The position numbers and the translations under genes were made by a program. From Akkermansiaceae bacterium (GTDB lineage: Bacteria > Verrucomicrobiota > Verrucomicrobiia > Verrucomicrobiales > Akkermansiaceae), in NCBI GenBank assembly GCA_029253285.1, contig JAQWZU010000071.1:1-39965 (forward strand): a stretch of DNA of 39,965 nt. Reading direction: 5' to 3'. A model generated the notes under the pieces. It did not search any database and was not told the origin of the DNA. It worked only from the letters and a program-made list of their open reading frames with translations. Below are positions 19,069-26,306 of this stretch, one piece after another; the first letter of the stretch is position 1; every line of letters begins with the position of its first letter.

Positions 19069-19092
19069 CCGCGCTTCCCGCAGGAAGCGCGG
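19069..19092 (-). terminator. Terminator-like hairpin between atpE and atpF
   Basis: CCGCGCTTCC (19069-19078) and GGAAGCGCGG (19083-19092) form a perfect 10-bp stem with a four-base loop. Read leftward, the direction of the operon, the stem is followed by ACC and six T (19061-19066 as A on top). This has the form of an intrinsic terminator inside the operon, directly after the gene of the most abundant subunit. Partial termination or RNA-end protection would favour atpB-atpE over the distal genes. Confidence 0.7.
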
Positions 19093-19101
19093 TAAAAACA
19101 C

Positions 19102-19332
19102 TTAAACGGCGAAGGCCGAGAGGATAAAGATACCCTCAATAAGAGCTGCAAGAATAATCGAGATCACGAGGATCGGAGTAGCGGCGCCTGGATTACGTCC
19201 AGTTGCTTCGGCGGCTCCACGGCCCAGAAAGCCGATGCCGATTCCACCACCGACAGCTGCGAGGCCGACGTGAACAGACTTGAGGTCGATCTCAGCAAGA
19301 AGTGAGAACATTGCGAACAATTCAGTAAACAT
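19102..19332 (-). CDS. atpE: F1Fo ATP synthase subunit c
   Basis: Subunit c forms the ion-translocating ring. From the ATG at 19332 the product has 76 residues. A longer frame begins at a GTG at 19380 but adds only basic, polar residues. Helix one is glycine-rich (AAVGGGIGIGFLGRGAAEAT), the polar loop is R46-N-P48, and helix two carries the ion-binding Glu at 66 (ALIEGIFIL). The Gln in helix one and the Ser/Thr after the Glu that mark Na+ rings are absent, so proton coupling is inferred. The mRNA just before the ATG is almost free of G. Confidence 0.95.
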   Translation of the reverse strand: MFTELFAMFSLLAEIDLKSVHVGLAAVGGGIGIGFLGRGAAEATGRNPGAATPILVISIILAALIEGIFILSAFAV

Positions 19333-19367
19333 TGTCTTGGTTGTTTTGGTTTGGTTTTTGTTTTTAA
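19333..19367 (-). promoter_or_regulatory. Unstructured A/C-rich translation-initiation region of atpE
   Basis: Read leftward, the 35 bases before the atpE ATG consist almost only of A and C (AAAAACAAAAACCAAACC, then AAAACAACCAAGACA). There is no SD and almost no potential for pairing. Unstructured leaders raise initiation. The E. coli atpE leader is a known enhancer of the same kind, though U/A-rich and with an SD. High c-subunit synthesis is the likely purpose. Confidence 0.5.
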
Positions 19368-19410
19368 CTCCGGCCTCCACGGTTTGCCCATGGTCCGACC
19401 GGCGAAATTT

Positions 19411-20286
19411 CTAGTGATGCTCTTCCTCGCCGTGATCGCAAATAAGATTCAGGAAAATGGCGGCTAGGAGCGAAAAGACGAGAGCTTGAATGAGGCCCAC
19501 GAGGATCTCCATGAAGCAGAAAGGAAGAGCGGGAAGGAAGGCCAGGTTCTCCGGCACGAGCATCATGAGCTTCTCAAGAGTTTGCTCACCGCCATAAATA
19601 TTACCGAAGAGTCGGAAACTCAACGCAATCGGGCGGATCAGGATAGAGATGACTTCCAGAATTCCTACCATGAAAAATACCACGACCATGATCTTCAACA
19701 TGATGCCCTGAAATTTTCCTTTGGGAGCGAAGATGTGTGCCACGAATCCTTTGACACCGTTTTCCTGATAGGCCCAGAAAGTCCAAACGGCCATGAAGGT
19801 CACAGCCATCGCAGAGGTCATGTTGAGGTCGGCGTTGCCGCCGCGGAGCAAAGGAAGATAGTGGCTTCCACCACCATCGTATTTGATATCCCAACCCAAG
19901 GTTCCAACACCGGGCATCAACGCGAGCCAGTTATTGACTAGGATAAAAAGGAAGGTGCCTCCAAAGAACCAGAAGGTCTTTTTAACCAAGTGATCTCCCA
20001 AAAGGCTTCCGAAAAAATTATAGAGGCCCTCAATCAGCCACTCGGCAAAGTTTTGGAATCCAGCAGGAACCAAGGCGATCTTGCCCGCCGCAGCCCGGCA
20101 AAAAAGAACGATCAGGAGGGTGGAGAACCATACCATGATCGATGAATTGGTAAAGATACCGAGAAAGCTGTCGGTGACAGATTCTGCATTGAGCGGCATC
20201 TTATGCCCTCCAGCTGCGAAAGCCGAAGATGCCGTTGCGAAAAAAACCACAACTGCGGCTGGAAATATACGAAGAAAACCTTGCAT
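19411..20286 (-). CDS. atpB: F1Fo ATP synthase subunit a
   Basis: Subunit a provides the two ion half-channels next to the c ring. The essential Arg is R225 in PIALSFRLFGNIYGGEQ. The last helices (ILVGLIQALVFSLLAAIFL) end in DHGEEEHH. WFFGGTFLFILVNNWLALMP is also typical. The first 25 residues resemble a cleavable signal peptide (FPAAVVVFFATASSAFAAGG), a feature of some long a subunits. At 291 residues it is longer than E. coli a (271). It is the first gene of the operon; no atpI or atpZ is seen upstream. Upstream elements include a CRP-like dyad and a hairpin eight bases from the ATG. Confidence 0.95.
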   Translation of the reverse strand: MQGFLRIFPAAVVVFFATASSAFAAGGHKMPLNAESVTDSFLGIFTNSSIMVWFSTLLIVLFCRAAAGKIALVPAGFQNFAEWLIEGLYNFFGSLLGDHLVKKTFWFFGGTFLFILVNNWLALMPGVGTLGWDIKYDGGGSHYLPLLRGGNADLNMTSAMAVTFMAVWTFWAYQENGVKGFVAHIFAPKGKFQGIMLKIMVVVFFMVGILEVISILIRPIALSFRLFGNIYGGEQTLEKLMMLVPENLAFLPALPFCFMEILVGLIQALVFSLLAAIFLNLICDHGEEEHH

Positions 20287-20294
20287 CGGAATTC

Positions 20295-20310
20295 GTCCCG
20301 ATACCGGGAC
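20295..20310 (-). promoter_or_regulatory. GC-rich hairpin adjoining the atpB start
   Basis: GTCCCG and CGGGAC form a perfect six-base-pair stem with a four-base loop. It ends eight bases before the atpB ATG, so it occupies the place where an SD would lie. It may limit ribosome access or protect the mRNA 5' end. Confidence 0.45.
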
Positions 20311-20353
20311 ACGCGAGCGGTCTATCTATGAGCTTGACTTCATTCAAGTCGAA

Positions 20354-20373
20354 TTTGTGAAAAATTTCACAAA
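20354..20373. promoter_or_regulatory. Perfect CRP/FNR-family-like dyad upstream of atpB
   Basis: TTTGTGAAA and TTTCACAAA flank a two-base centre, giving an exact TGTGA-N6-TCACA, the consensus of CRP-type regulators. It is centred 77 bases upstream of the atpB ATG, in the 183-base gap that should hold the operon promoter. A GACTT/AAGTC repeat (20336-20350) adjoins it. No CRP-family gene lies in this window, so the regulator is unknown. Confidence 0.5.
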
Positions 20374-20469
20374 GTCCGTTTTTGCCCGTGGTTGCAAGGA
20401 TTCAGGATAGTTTGGTCATCCGAATTTTTGGCCGATTTCCGAGCAAAAAATCAGATTATTCACAATCTT

Positions 20470-21999
20470 CTAATGCGCCGTCCGGAATCCCAGATCGGGG
20501 CGACGGACGTTTCGATCCTCCAACCATTCACGGCTGGCCACTCCCTGACCAGGGGTTTTAAACGAACCACCTGCGGCCACCGGCTTCCTCGGACTGAGCT
20601 GAAATGCAGGATTCAATTCCGGGTCACGCGTCCATTCCCGGACGTTCCCGGCCATTCCCACCAAACCGACACCAGTTAGGTCATCTGGAGACAGATCCGC
20701 CGGGCCCCAGTCCGAAATTTTCTCTGGAGCGCCCTCATAATGAGCCGCCGCCGCCCATTCGTCCATCGCAGGAAGTCGGGAGCCCTCCCACTGGCAATAG
20801 GCCCAGGCATCCCACCAATCAATCCCCACAACCGGGCATTGGGCAAAGACCCGACGCCCGTTCCATTCTCCTCCCTTTTGGGCTGCTTCCCACAAATTAT
20901 CCCAATCATCCGGGAAATGACCAAACTTCTCGACCGGTTGATCCGAGTGATCGTAACTCCGTGCTACCGCCGGGCCTCCGATTTCCAACTCATCGAGGAA
21001 TCGTGCGTATTGCGACAGAGTAACTTCCGTCTTACTCATCGAAATCCCCTTTTCCAAATTCACCGTCCGCCCCCCGTGAATCTCCACCTGACCAATCGGG
21101 ATGGAAATCCAAACCGGACCGGCTCCATTGGTCGAATCATTGGTATCCGGGGTAATCCTGCCCGCACCCTGATTAAGAAAGTAAATTAATGCCCCAAAAA
21201 CCACAACCCCGGCAACGAACGCCGCAACGGTCGCTGAACGGTTGGAGCTTGGCACAGGTGCGACCTCCACAGGCTGGGTCATCGAAGCTTGGGCCTCTTG
21301 CCCCGATTCATCTGTCCCCTCCAATTGCCCGCGCACCTGCTGGGACAACTCCTGAATCTGCCGCCAAGATAAAGGATGCTCTCGCTCCAAATCAGCCATA
21401 AATCCCAACAAGGAATTTACCCGAACCGCTCCGGGCTCTCCACGAACCAACATTTCATCAAAAGCCACGCCCAACAGTTGCTTGGCCTTGGTTCCCAATA
21501 TTACATCGGGCTTCCCATCGACCGCGAGGTTCATCATGCGGACCGTATTTTTCTTATCAACGAGGATATGATGCAGCCCCATCTCCACCGAAGCCATTCC
21601 CATCGCCTCAAGATGACGCATCGCAGTGGCAATCTGATCCAGAAGAATCACCACCTCCACGGGCTTATATTGCTTGCCCTGATCATGGAGTTCTTCCAAA
21701 TCCGCTCCTTCCAGACGCTCCCGGGCAAAATAGCTCGCATCATCATTGCAAACGGCCTCGTAAACAGCCCCAATTCCGGGGTGCTTTACCAAAGCCTTCG
21801 CCCGCACATCCGCGAGAAAAGCCTCAATCCATGAAGGATCCATGGCCGCTTCCTGTTTGAGCATTTCCAGCATCACAGTGCGGTTCATCGACACCTGCTC
21901 CGCTTGCCACAAGCGAGTCAATTGACCTTCGCTGACAAGTTTCACGAGACGGTATCCTCCTACCGATTCACCTTCTTGTCGTCTTGGGAAGGAATTCAT
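20470..21999 (-). CDS. Pseudokinase-TM-FGE-fold fusion protein
   Basis: The N-terminal 225 residues resemble a Ser/Thr kinase domain (YRLVKLVSEGQLTRLWQAE, later LEGADLEELHDQGK) but lack the glycine loop. The catalytic HRD loop is replaced by GLHHILVDKKN, and no DFG is present, so this is a pseudokinase. One membrane helix follows (about 257-275). The C-terminal part (296-509) is a formylglycine-generating-enzyme-like domain with MSKTEVTLSQYARFLDEL, VVGIDWWDAWAYCQWEGSRL, GMAGNVREWTRD and RRPDLGFR. The active-site cysteines of true FGE after the GGS motif are missing (GGSFKTPGQGVASREW), so it should not activate sulfatases. It may be a sensor or scaffold with its C-terminus outside the membrane. 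It is 25 bases from the TPR gene. Confidence 0.8.
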   Translation of the reverse strand: MNSFPRRQEGESVGGYRLVKLVSEGQLTRLWQAEQVSMNRTVMLEMLKQEAAMDPSWIEAFLADVRAKALVKHPGIGAVYEAVCNDDASYFARERLEGADLEELHDQGKQYKPVEVVILLDQIATAMRHLEAMGMASVEMGLHHILVDKKNTVRMMNLAVDGKPDVILGTKAKQLLGVAFDEMLVRGEPGAVRVNSLLGFMADLEREHPLSWRQIQELSQQVRGQLEGTDESGQEAQASMTQPVEVAPVPSSNRSATVAAFVAGVVVFGALIYFLNQGAGRITPDTNDSTNGAGPVWISIPIGQVEIHGGRTVNLEKGISMSKTEVTLSQYARFLDELEIGGPAVARSYDHSDQPVEKFGHFPDDWDNLWEAAQKGGEWNGRRVFAQCPVVGIDWWDAWAYCQWEGSRLPAMDEWAAAAHYEGAPEKISDWGPADLSPDDLTGVGLVGMAGNVREWTRDPELNPAFQLSPRKPVAAGGSFKTPGQGVASREWLEDRNVRRPDLGFRTAH

Positions 22000-22024
22000 C
22001 TAATTTGAACCCGAGCTGGTTAGC

Positions 22025-23239
22025 TTACTCATCCTCATTCGGCAAGGTTTCTGGAGCGATTGGAGCCAGATTTGTCTTTGGAATTAACGGACCATCCCAA
22101 TTGGGCAAATTCTCAGGATCAACCGGCTCCACATAATCACCCTGGGAAGGGAGAAGGGTTCCGTTGGCATTTTTAATCATCTCCAGAATCGGGCTAATAT
22201 CCTCATCCCACCCTTCCTCGGGACCCTTGGAATAGGACATTTCCTTAATTAAGGTCCGCGGCTGAGCCATCATATCGACCAAGCGTCCATCGTAGTATAG
22301 CTCCACCACCATACCATAAAACTTACGCTCGCCCGAAAAATAGGCCTCTCGCACATCTTGATCGGGCACGAAATACCACACTTCCGCCAGTTCCTCGCCA
22401 TCGTCCCAATTCACTGGCGCGCTGACCCACTCGAAACCCGAACCATCAGGGGTAATTACGGCCGGCTGGATCTTTCCGTCGACCTCCTCAAAGAAATTCA
22501 TCCTCGGATCAAGAAGCTCGGGATCAAATTCCTTCCCCGGAGCCACCGAGATCGGCATCATCACCGTCCTCCGCTCCCCGCCCGCCACACGACTGGGCGA
22601 CGATTTGCGAACCAAGCCCAATGAGGCCAAGCCTTTCAAATCTGCAATTCTGCCTCGCTCAATTTTCGCAGAAGCCTTGGCAAAAAGCGATCCTCCTTCG
22701 ATCGGGCCCAGCTGCACAACCTTGATGTAATATTCATCTGCCTTGTCATAGACCCGCAGGGCATCGAAGTTCACCGCCAAATCGTAAAGCACATTAGCAT
22801 TCTCCCCTTCGAGGTGCTCCGCTTCGTTGAGCTTAGTTTGGGCCAACACCAAATCACCCGTAATGCGAGCCTCGCGGGCTTCCTCGATCAATCTCTCGAC
22901 GATGGGGTTCTTGATCGGCGGAGCCACATCCATTGCCTTGGGAACCGGCGGGATGTCGAGAGCATCGATATCCGGCAATAACAAAGGATCAAATACCGGC
23001 TCCTCGGCGGCTACTTTTTTTGGCGCATCTTTCGGTGGCTTGACCCGAACCGGCGTCGGTCGGGGTACTACCACATATTCCGTAACCACCTTAGTCTCCA
23101 CCTCCGGGTGGGCCGTCCCTTTTATAACCATTGCCACACCAACTGACATCAATTGCACAAACGCCACCAAGCCCAACATCCAACATGAAACATGAAAGAC
23201 ACCTAGGTTTGAGTTATTATTTTGAGCTGCTGCAGTCAT
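22025..23239 (-). CDS. Single-pass membrane protein with TPR-like region
   Basis: A short N-terminus of about 16 residues precedes one membrane helix (17-38). A proline- and valine-rich linker (47-112) and a TPR-like helical part (about 113-178, with VLAQTKLNEAEHLEGENANV and YDKADEYYIKVVQLGP) follow. The remaining 220 residues look beta-rich and acidic (WYFVPDQDVREAYFSGERKF, YGMVVELYYDGRLVD). The C-terminal tail is Pro/Asp/Glu-rich. No family is recognised. It is 25 bases upstream of the pseudokinase gene on the same strand, so the two probably form one unit. Its ATG is 31 bases from the divergent pabB start, leaving little room for two promoters. Confidence 0.65.
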   Translation of the reverse strand: MTAAAQNNNSNLGVFHVSCWMLGLVAFVQLMSVGVAMVIKGTAHPEVETKVVTEYVVVPRPTPVRVKPPKDAPKKVAAEEPVFDPLLLPDIDALDIPPVPKAMDVAPPIKNPIVERLIEEAREARITGDLVLAQTKLNEAEHLEGENANVLYDLAVNFDALRVYDKADEYYIKVVQLGPIEGGSLFAKASAKIERGRIADLKGLASLGLVRKSSPSRVAGGERRTVMMPISVAPGKEFDPELLDPRMNFFEEVDGKIQPAVITPDGSGFEWVSAPVNWDDGEELAEVWYFVPDQDVREAYFSGERKFYGMVVELYYDGRLVDMMAQPRTLIKEMSYSKGPEEGWDEDISPILEMIKNANGTLLPSQGDYVEPVDPENLPNWDGPLIPKTNLAPIAPETLPNEDE

Positions 23240-23270
23240 CAGAAATGGACTCTACCGTTCCTTTTAAGGC

Positions 23271-24599
23271 ATGTCAACGGGAGGGCTTAGGTGGACAAAG
23301 GACTTACGTGAACAAGAGAGCCTTGCACTCGCGCAAACCCACGCTATTTCTATTCCCGTGATCGGCATCCCTCCGACCCTCGCTCCCCGGCTCGCCCCCC
23401 TGACTGGCGATCCGGGAGATCTCGTCCGGCAGCTCGCCCACCTTCCTGGCCTTGTTTTCTTCGACACGGTCGGCAACCTCCCCACCAATCACGCCCCGCC
23501 ACTCTCCATCATCGGAGCCCGCCCCGTCGATATCCTGCGGGGCAACATCGCCGATCACGCCACCCTCAATCAATCCCTTTTAAAATGGCAAACTCAGGGA
23601 CGCGATTTTGGCTTCCCCGCCGGCGCGGCCTGCGGTTGGGTCGATTACAACGGCCAATACACCTTCGGCGTTTATCCTGAACTCCTCATCTACCATCACC
23701 GCACCGGCGAATGGTGGGAAACCGGCAATCTTTCCCAGGAACTAAAAACTCCCGCCACCCCAACAGACTTCCAACTCGGCGACTGGCAGGCTTCTCTCAA
23801 CCAAAAGGAATTTATCCACGCAGTTCGGGAAGCAAAGGAATACATCGCGGCCGGCGACATCTACCAAGTCAATCTCTCACGCCGACTCCGCGCCCTGTGC
23901 CACGCGCCCGACGGACTTCTTCCGCTCTATGAAAGGCTCCGCAGTTCCTCTCCCGCTCCGGTTGCCACTTACATGAATCTCGCCGGACGCGAAGTCCTCT
24001 CGTCCTCGCCTGAAACCTTCCTTCGTTTCTCCGGACGCGAAATCGAAACGCGGCCCATCAAAGGAACCCGCCCCCGCTTCGCCGACCCCGAACTCGACTC
24101 CCGCTCCGCCTTCGACCTGCAACGGTCCGAAAAGGAAACCGCCGAGCTCGTCATGATTACCGACCTCCTCCGCAACGATCTCGGCCAGGTTTGCGAATTC
24201 GGCTCCGTCCAGGTCACCGACATGCTCCAACACGAAAAACTCGAGCACGTCCACCATCTCGTCTCCACCATCCGCGGCACCCTGCGCGATGAATTCACCT
24301 CTACCGCCGCCCTCAGCGCCTGCTTCCCCGGTGGCTCCATCACCGGAGCGCCCAAAAAACGTGCCACCGAAATCATCTCCGAACTCGAGCCCGTCAATCG
24401 CGGCCTTTACACAGGTGCCATCGGCTACCTCGGCTTCAACGGCGAATCCCAATTCAACATCGCCATCCGCACCCTCATTCACGAAGCCGGCCACCTCGAC
24501 TACCATGTCGGCGCCGGCATCGTCGCCGACTCGGATCCCGAAGCAGAGTTCGAAGAGACAGAACACAAGGCCCGCGGCGTCAGACTGGCCCTAGGCTAG
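23271..24599 (+). CDS. pabB: Aminodeoxychorismate synthase component I
   Basis: PabB converts chorismate and ammonia to 4-amino-4-deoxychorismate for folate synthesis. The chorismate-binding domain fills residues 160-440, with EYIAAGDIYQVNLSRRL, the catalytic Lys segment RPIKGTRPR, ELVMITDLLRNDLGQVCEFG, HHLVSTIRGTL, GGSITGAPKKRATEI and YHVGAGIVADSDPEAEFEET. The PIKGT motif, rather than the PIAGT of anthranilate synthases, supports PabB over TrpE. At 442 residues it is of usual length. No pabA or pabC is adjacent, so amidotransferase and lyase must come from elsewhere. The carotenoid genes follow but appear unrelated. Confidence 0.92.
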   Translation: MSTGGLRWTKDLREQESLALAQTHAISIPVIGIPPTLAPRLAPLTGDPGDLVRQLAHLPGLVFFDTVGNLPTNHAPPLSIIGARPVDILRGNIADHATLNQSLLKWQTQGRDFGFPAGAACGWVDYNGQYTFGVYPELLIYHHRTGEWWETGNLSQELKTPATPTDFQLGDWQASLNQKEFIHAVREAKEYIAAGDIYQVNLSRRLRALCHAPDGLLPLYERLRSSSPAPVATYMNLAGREVLSSSPETFLRFSGREIETRPIKGTRPRFADPELDSRSAFDLQRSEKETAELVMITDLLRNDLGQVCEFGSVQVTDMLQHEKLEHVHHLVSTIRGTLRDEFTSTAALSACFPGGSITGAPKKRATEIISELEPVNRGLYTGAIGYLGFNGESQFNIAIRTLIHEAGHLDYHVGAGIVADSDPEAEFEETEHKARGVRLALG

Positions 24600-24736
24600 C
24601 ACAAATTAAATTTGCAGAGATCTTCCTGATGGGTTTCTCCGCCCCCACGTTGACGATCATTTATGAAATGTTGGTAAATGGACTCGGCGCTCCACATCCC
24701 CAACCCCCATCCCTTGCGAAGTTGGCATCAGATAGT

Positions 24737-26287
24737 ATGATCAGCCGGAAACAATTTGGTATTTTGAACAAACGCATCATCATCATTGGCGCTGGCCCCG
24801 GCGGGCTCACCGCCGGCCTGCTTCTCGCCAACCGAGGTTACAAAGTCACTATCCTCGAAAAGGACAAAGTGGCCGGAGGTCGAAATGCCCCCATCCAGGA
24901 CGGTCCGTATTGCCACGATACCGGCCCCACTTTTCTCCACCAAAAATTCACCCTCGACGAAATCTTCGCCGAAACCGGGCGCAAACCCGAAGACTACATG
25001 GACTTCGTCAAGCTCGACCCCATGACCCGCTTGAGCTGGGGAGATCTCTCGCTCGAAACCAGCAGCAACCGCGAAAAAATGGCGGCCAACATCGAAAAAT
25101 CGTTTCCCGGAGAGGCGGAAAACTTTCTCCGCTTCATGGATGATCACGCATCCAAGCTCAAAACGATCTTCCCCTTCCTCCTCAAACCCTACACTCGTCT
25201 CTCCTCTTACCTCGACAAAAATCTCCTCAAAGCCCTCCCCTACGTCGCCACAACCAAATCGGTCATGGACGTCCTCTCTGACTACTTTCAGGACGACCGT
25301 TTGAAACTCGCTTTCACCTTTCAGGCCAAATACCTCGGTATGTCTCCCTGGAATTGCCCCGCCCTTTTTAGTATCCTTTCCTATATCGAATACGAACATG
25401 GCATCTTCCACGTGCAGGGTGGTCTCTCCAAAATTTCCGAAGGCATGGCCAAAGTCGTCGCTGAGGAAGGCGGCGAAATTCGCTACGAGGCCGAAGTCGA
25501 AGAGATCCTCTACCAAGGTAAAAATGCGGCCAAGGTCCGCCTCACCAACGGCGAAGAACTCACCTGCGATCAACTTATCGTCAATGCCGACTACGCCCAC
25601 GCCCGCACCACCATTTTTGGAAAAAAGAAGCAAACAAACGAGGACCTCAGAAAGAAGAAATACTCCTGCTCCACCTTCATGCTCTACCTTGGTCTTGATA
25701 CCCTCTACGAAGACCAACCCCATCACCACGTTATCTTTGCCGACGACTACCACCAAAATTTGGCAGACATTCAGGGGGAGAAAATCATCTCTGAAGACAT
25801 GTCCTTCTACATTCGCAATTCCAGCGTCACCGACCCGACCGTCGCTCCCAAGGGCCATTCGCAGCTCTACGTTCTTGTTCCGACAATCAATACCCGCCAC
25901 GGACATGACTGGCAGGGAACCCAAGAAGAGTATGCCGAAAAAATCATCGATAAGATGATCGCGTCCACCGGCATGAAGGATCTCCGTGACCACATTGTGA
26001 CTCGGAAAATCATCACTCCAACCGGCTGGGAAAATGCCAACATCTTCCTGGGAGCCACCTTCAATCTGGCTCACACCCTGTCTCAAATGCTCCACTTCCG
26101 ACCTCAAAACCGTCTCAAGGGATTCAACAACCTCTACCTCGTTGGAGGTGGAACTCATCCCGGTAGCGGACTTCCCACCATCTACGAAAGCGCTCGGATC
26201 ACCACTAATCTTATCGACGAGGTCTACGACCAGAAACGGATTCCGGTAGACTTTGCCTCGAGCATCCTGACAAAAGCAGCCAATTAA
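24737..26287 (+). CDS. CrtN/CrtI-type carotenoid flavoenzyme (first copy)
   Basis: The protein (516 residues from the ATG at 24737) is a FAD-dependent oxidoreductase of the phytoene/diapophytoene desaturase family. The dinucleotide fold IIIIGAGPGGLTAGLLLANR lies at residues 14-33 with EK at 41-42 and AGGRN at 46-50. The C-terminal FAD motif is YLVGGGTHPGSGLPTIYESA. The frame extends upstream to 24629, but the extra 36 residues look non-coding and lie where a promoter is expected (TTGACG at 24650-24655). In this cluster it should desaturate dehydrosqualene or squalene (CrtN role) or oxidise a terminal methyl (CrtP role). I favour desaturase from the THPGSG motif, with moderate confidence. No SD is seen. 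Confidence 0.85.
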   Translation: MISRKQFGILNKRIIIIGAGPGGLTAGLLLANRGYKVTILEKDKVAGGRNAPIQDGPYCHDTGPTFLHQKFTLDEIFAETGRKPEDYMDFVKLDPMTRLSWGDLSLETSSNREKMAANIEKSFPGEAENFLRFMDDHASKLKTIFPFLLKPYTRLSSYLDKNLLKALPYVATTKSVMDVLSDYFQDDRLKLAFTFQAKYLGMSPWNCPALFSILSYIEYEHGIFHVQGGLSKISEGMAKVVAEEGGEIRYEAEVEEILYQGKNAAKVRLTNGEELTCDQLIVNADYAHARTTIFGKKKQTNEDLRKKKYSCSTFMLYLGLDTLYEDQPHHHVIFADDYHQNLADIQGEKIISEDMSFYIRNSSVTDPTVAPKGHSQLYVLVPTINTRHGHDWQGTQEEYAEKIIDKMIASTGMKDLRDHIVTRKIITPTGWENANIFLGATFNLAHTLSQMLHFRPQNRLKGFNNLYLVGGGTHPGSGLPTIYESARITTNLIDEVYDQKRIPVDFASSILTKAAN

Positions 26288-26306
26288 TTCACGTCATGAA
26301 AGCCCA

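Noticed and set aside
19102-19332. Sodium-coupled ATP synthase
   Set aside because: Subunit c lacks the helix-one Gln and the Ser/Thr after the ion-binding Glu that mark sodium rings.
20470-21999. FGE domain as activator of the window's sulfatases
   Set aside because: The cysteines that form the FGE active site are missing after the GGS motif, so sulfatase activation must come from another gene.
24728-26158. 476-codon open frame on the bottom strand
   Set aside because: Antisense to the first carotenoid flavoenzyme. Strong C preference at third codon positions there removes stop codons on the opposite strand.
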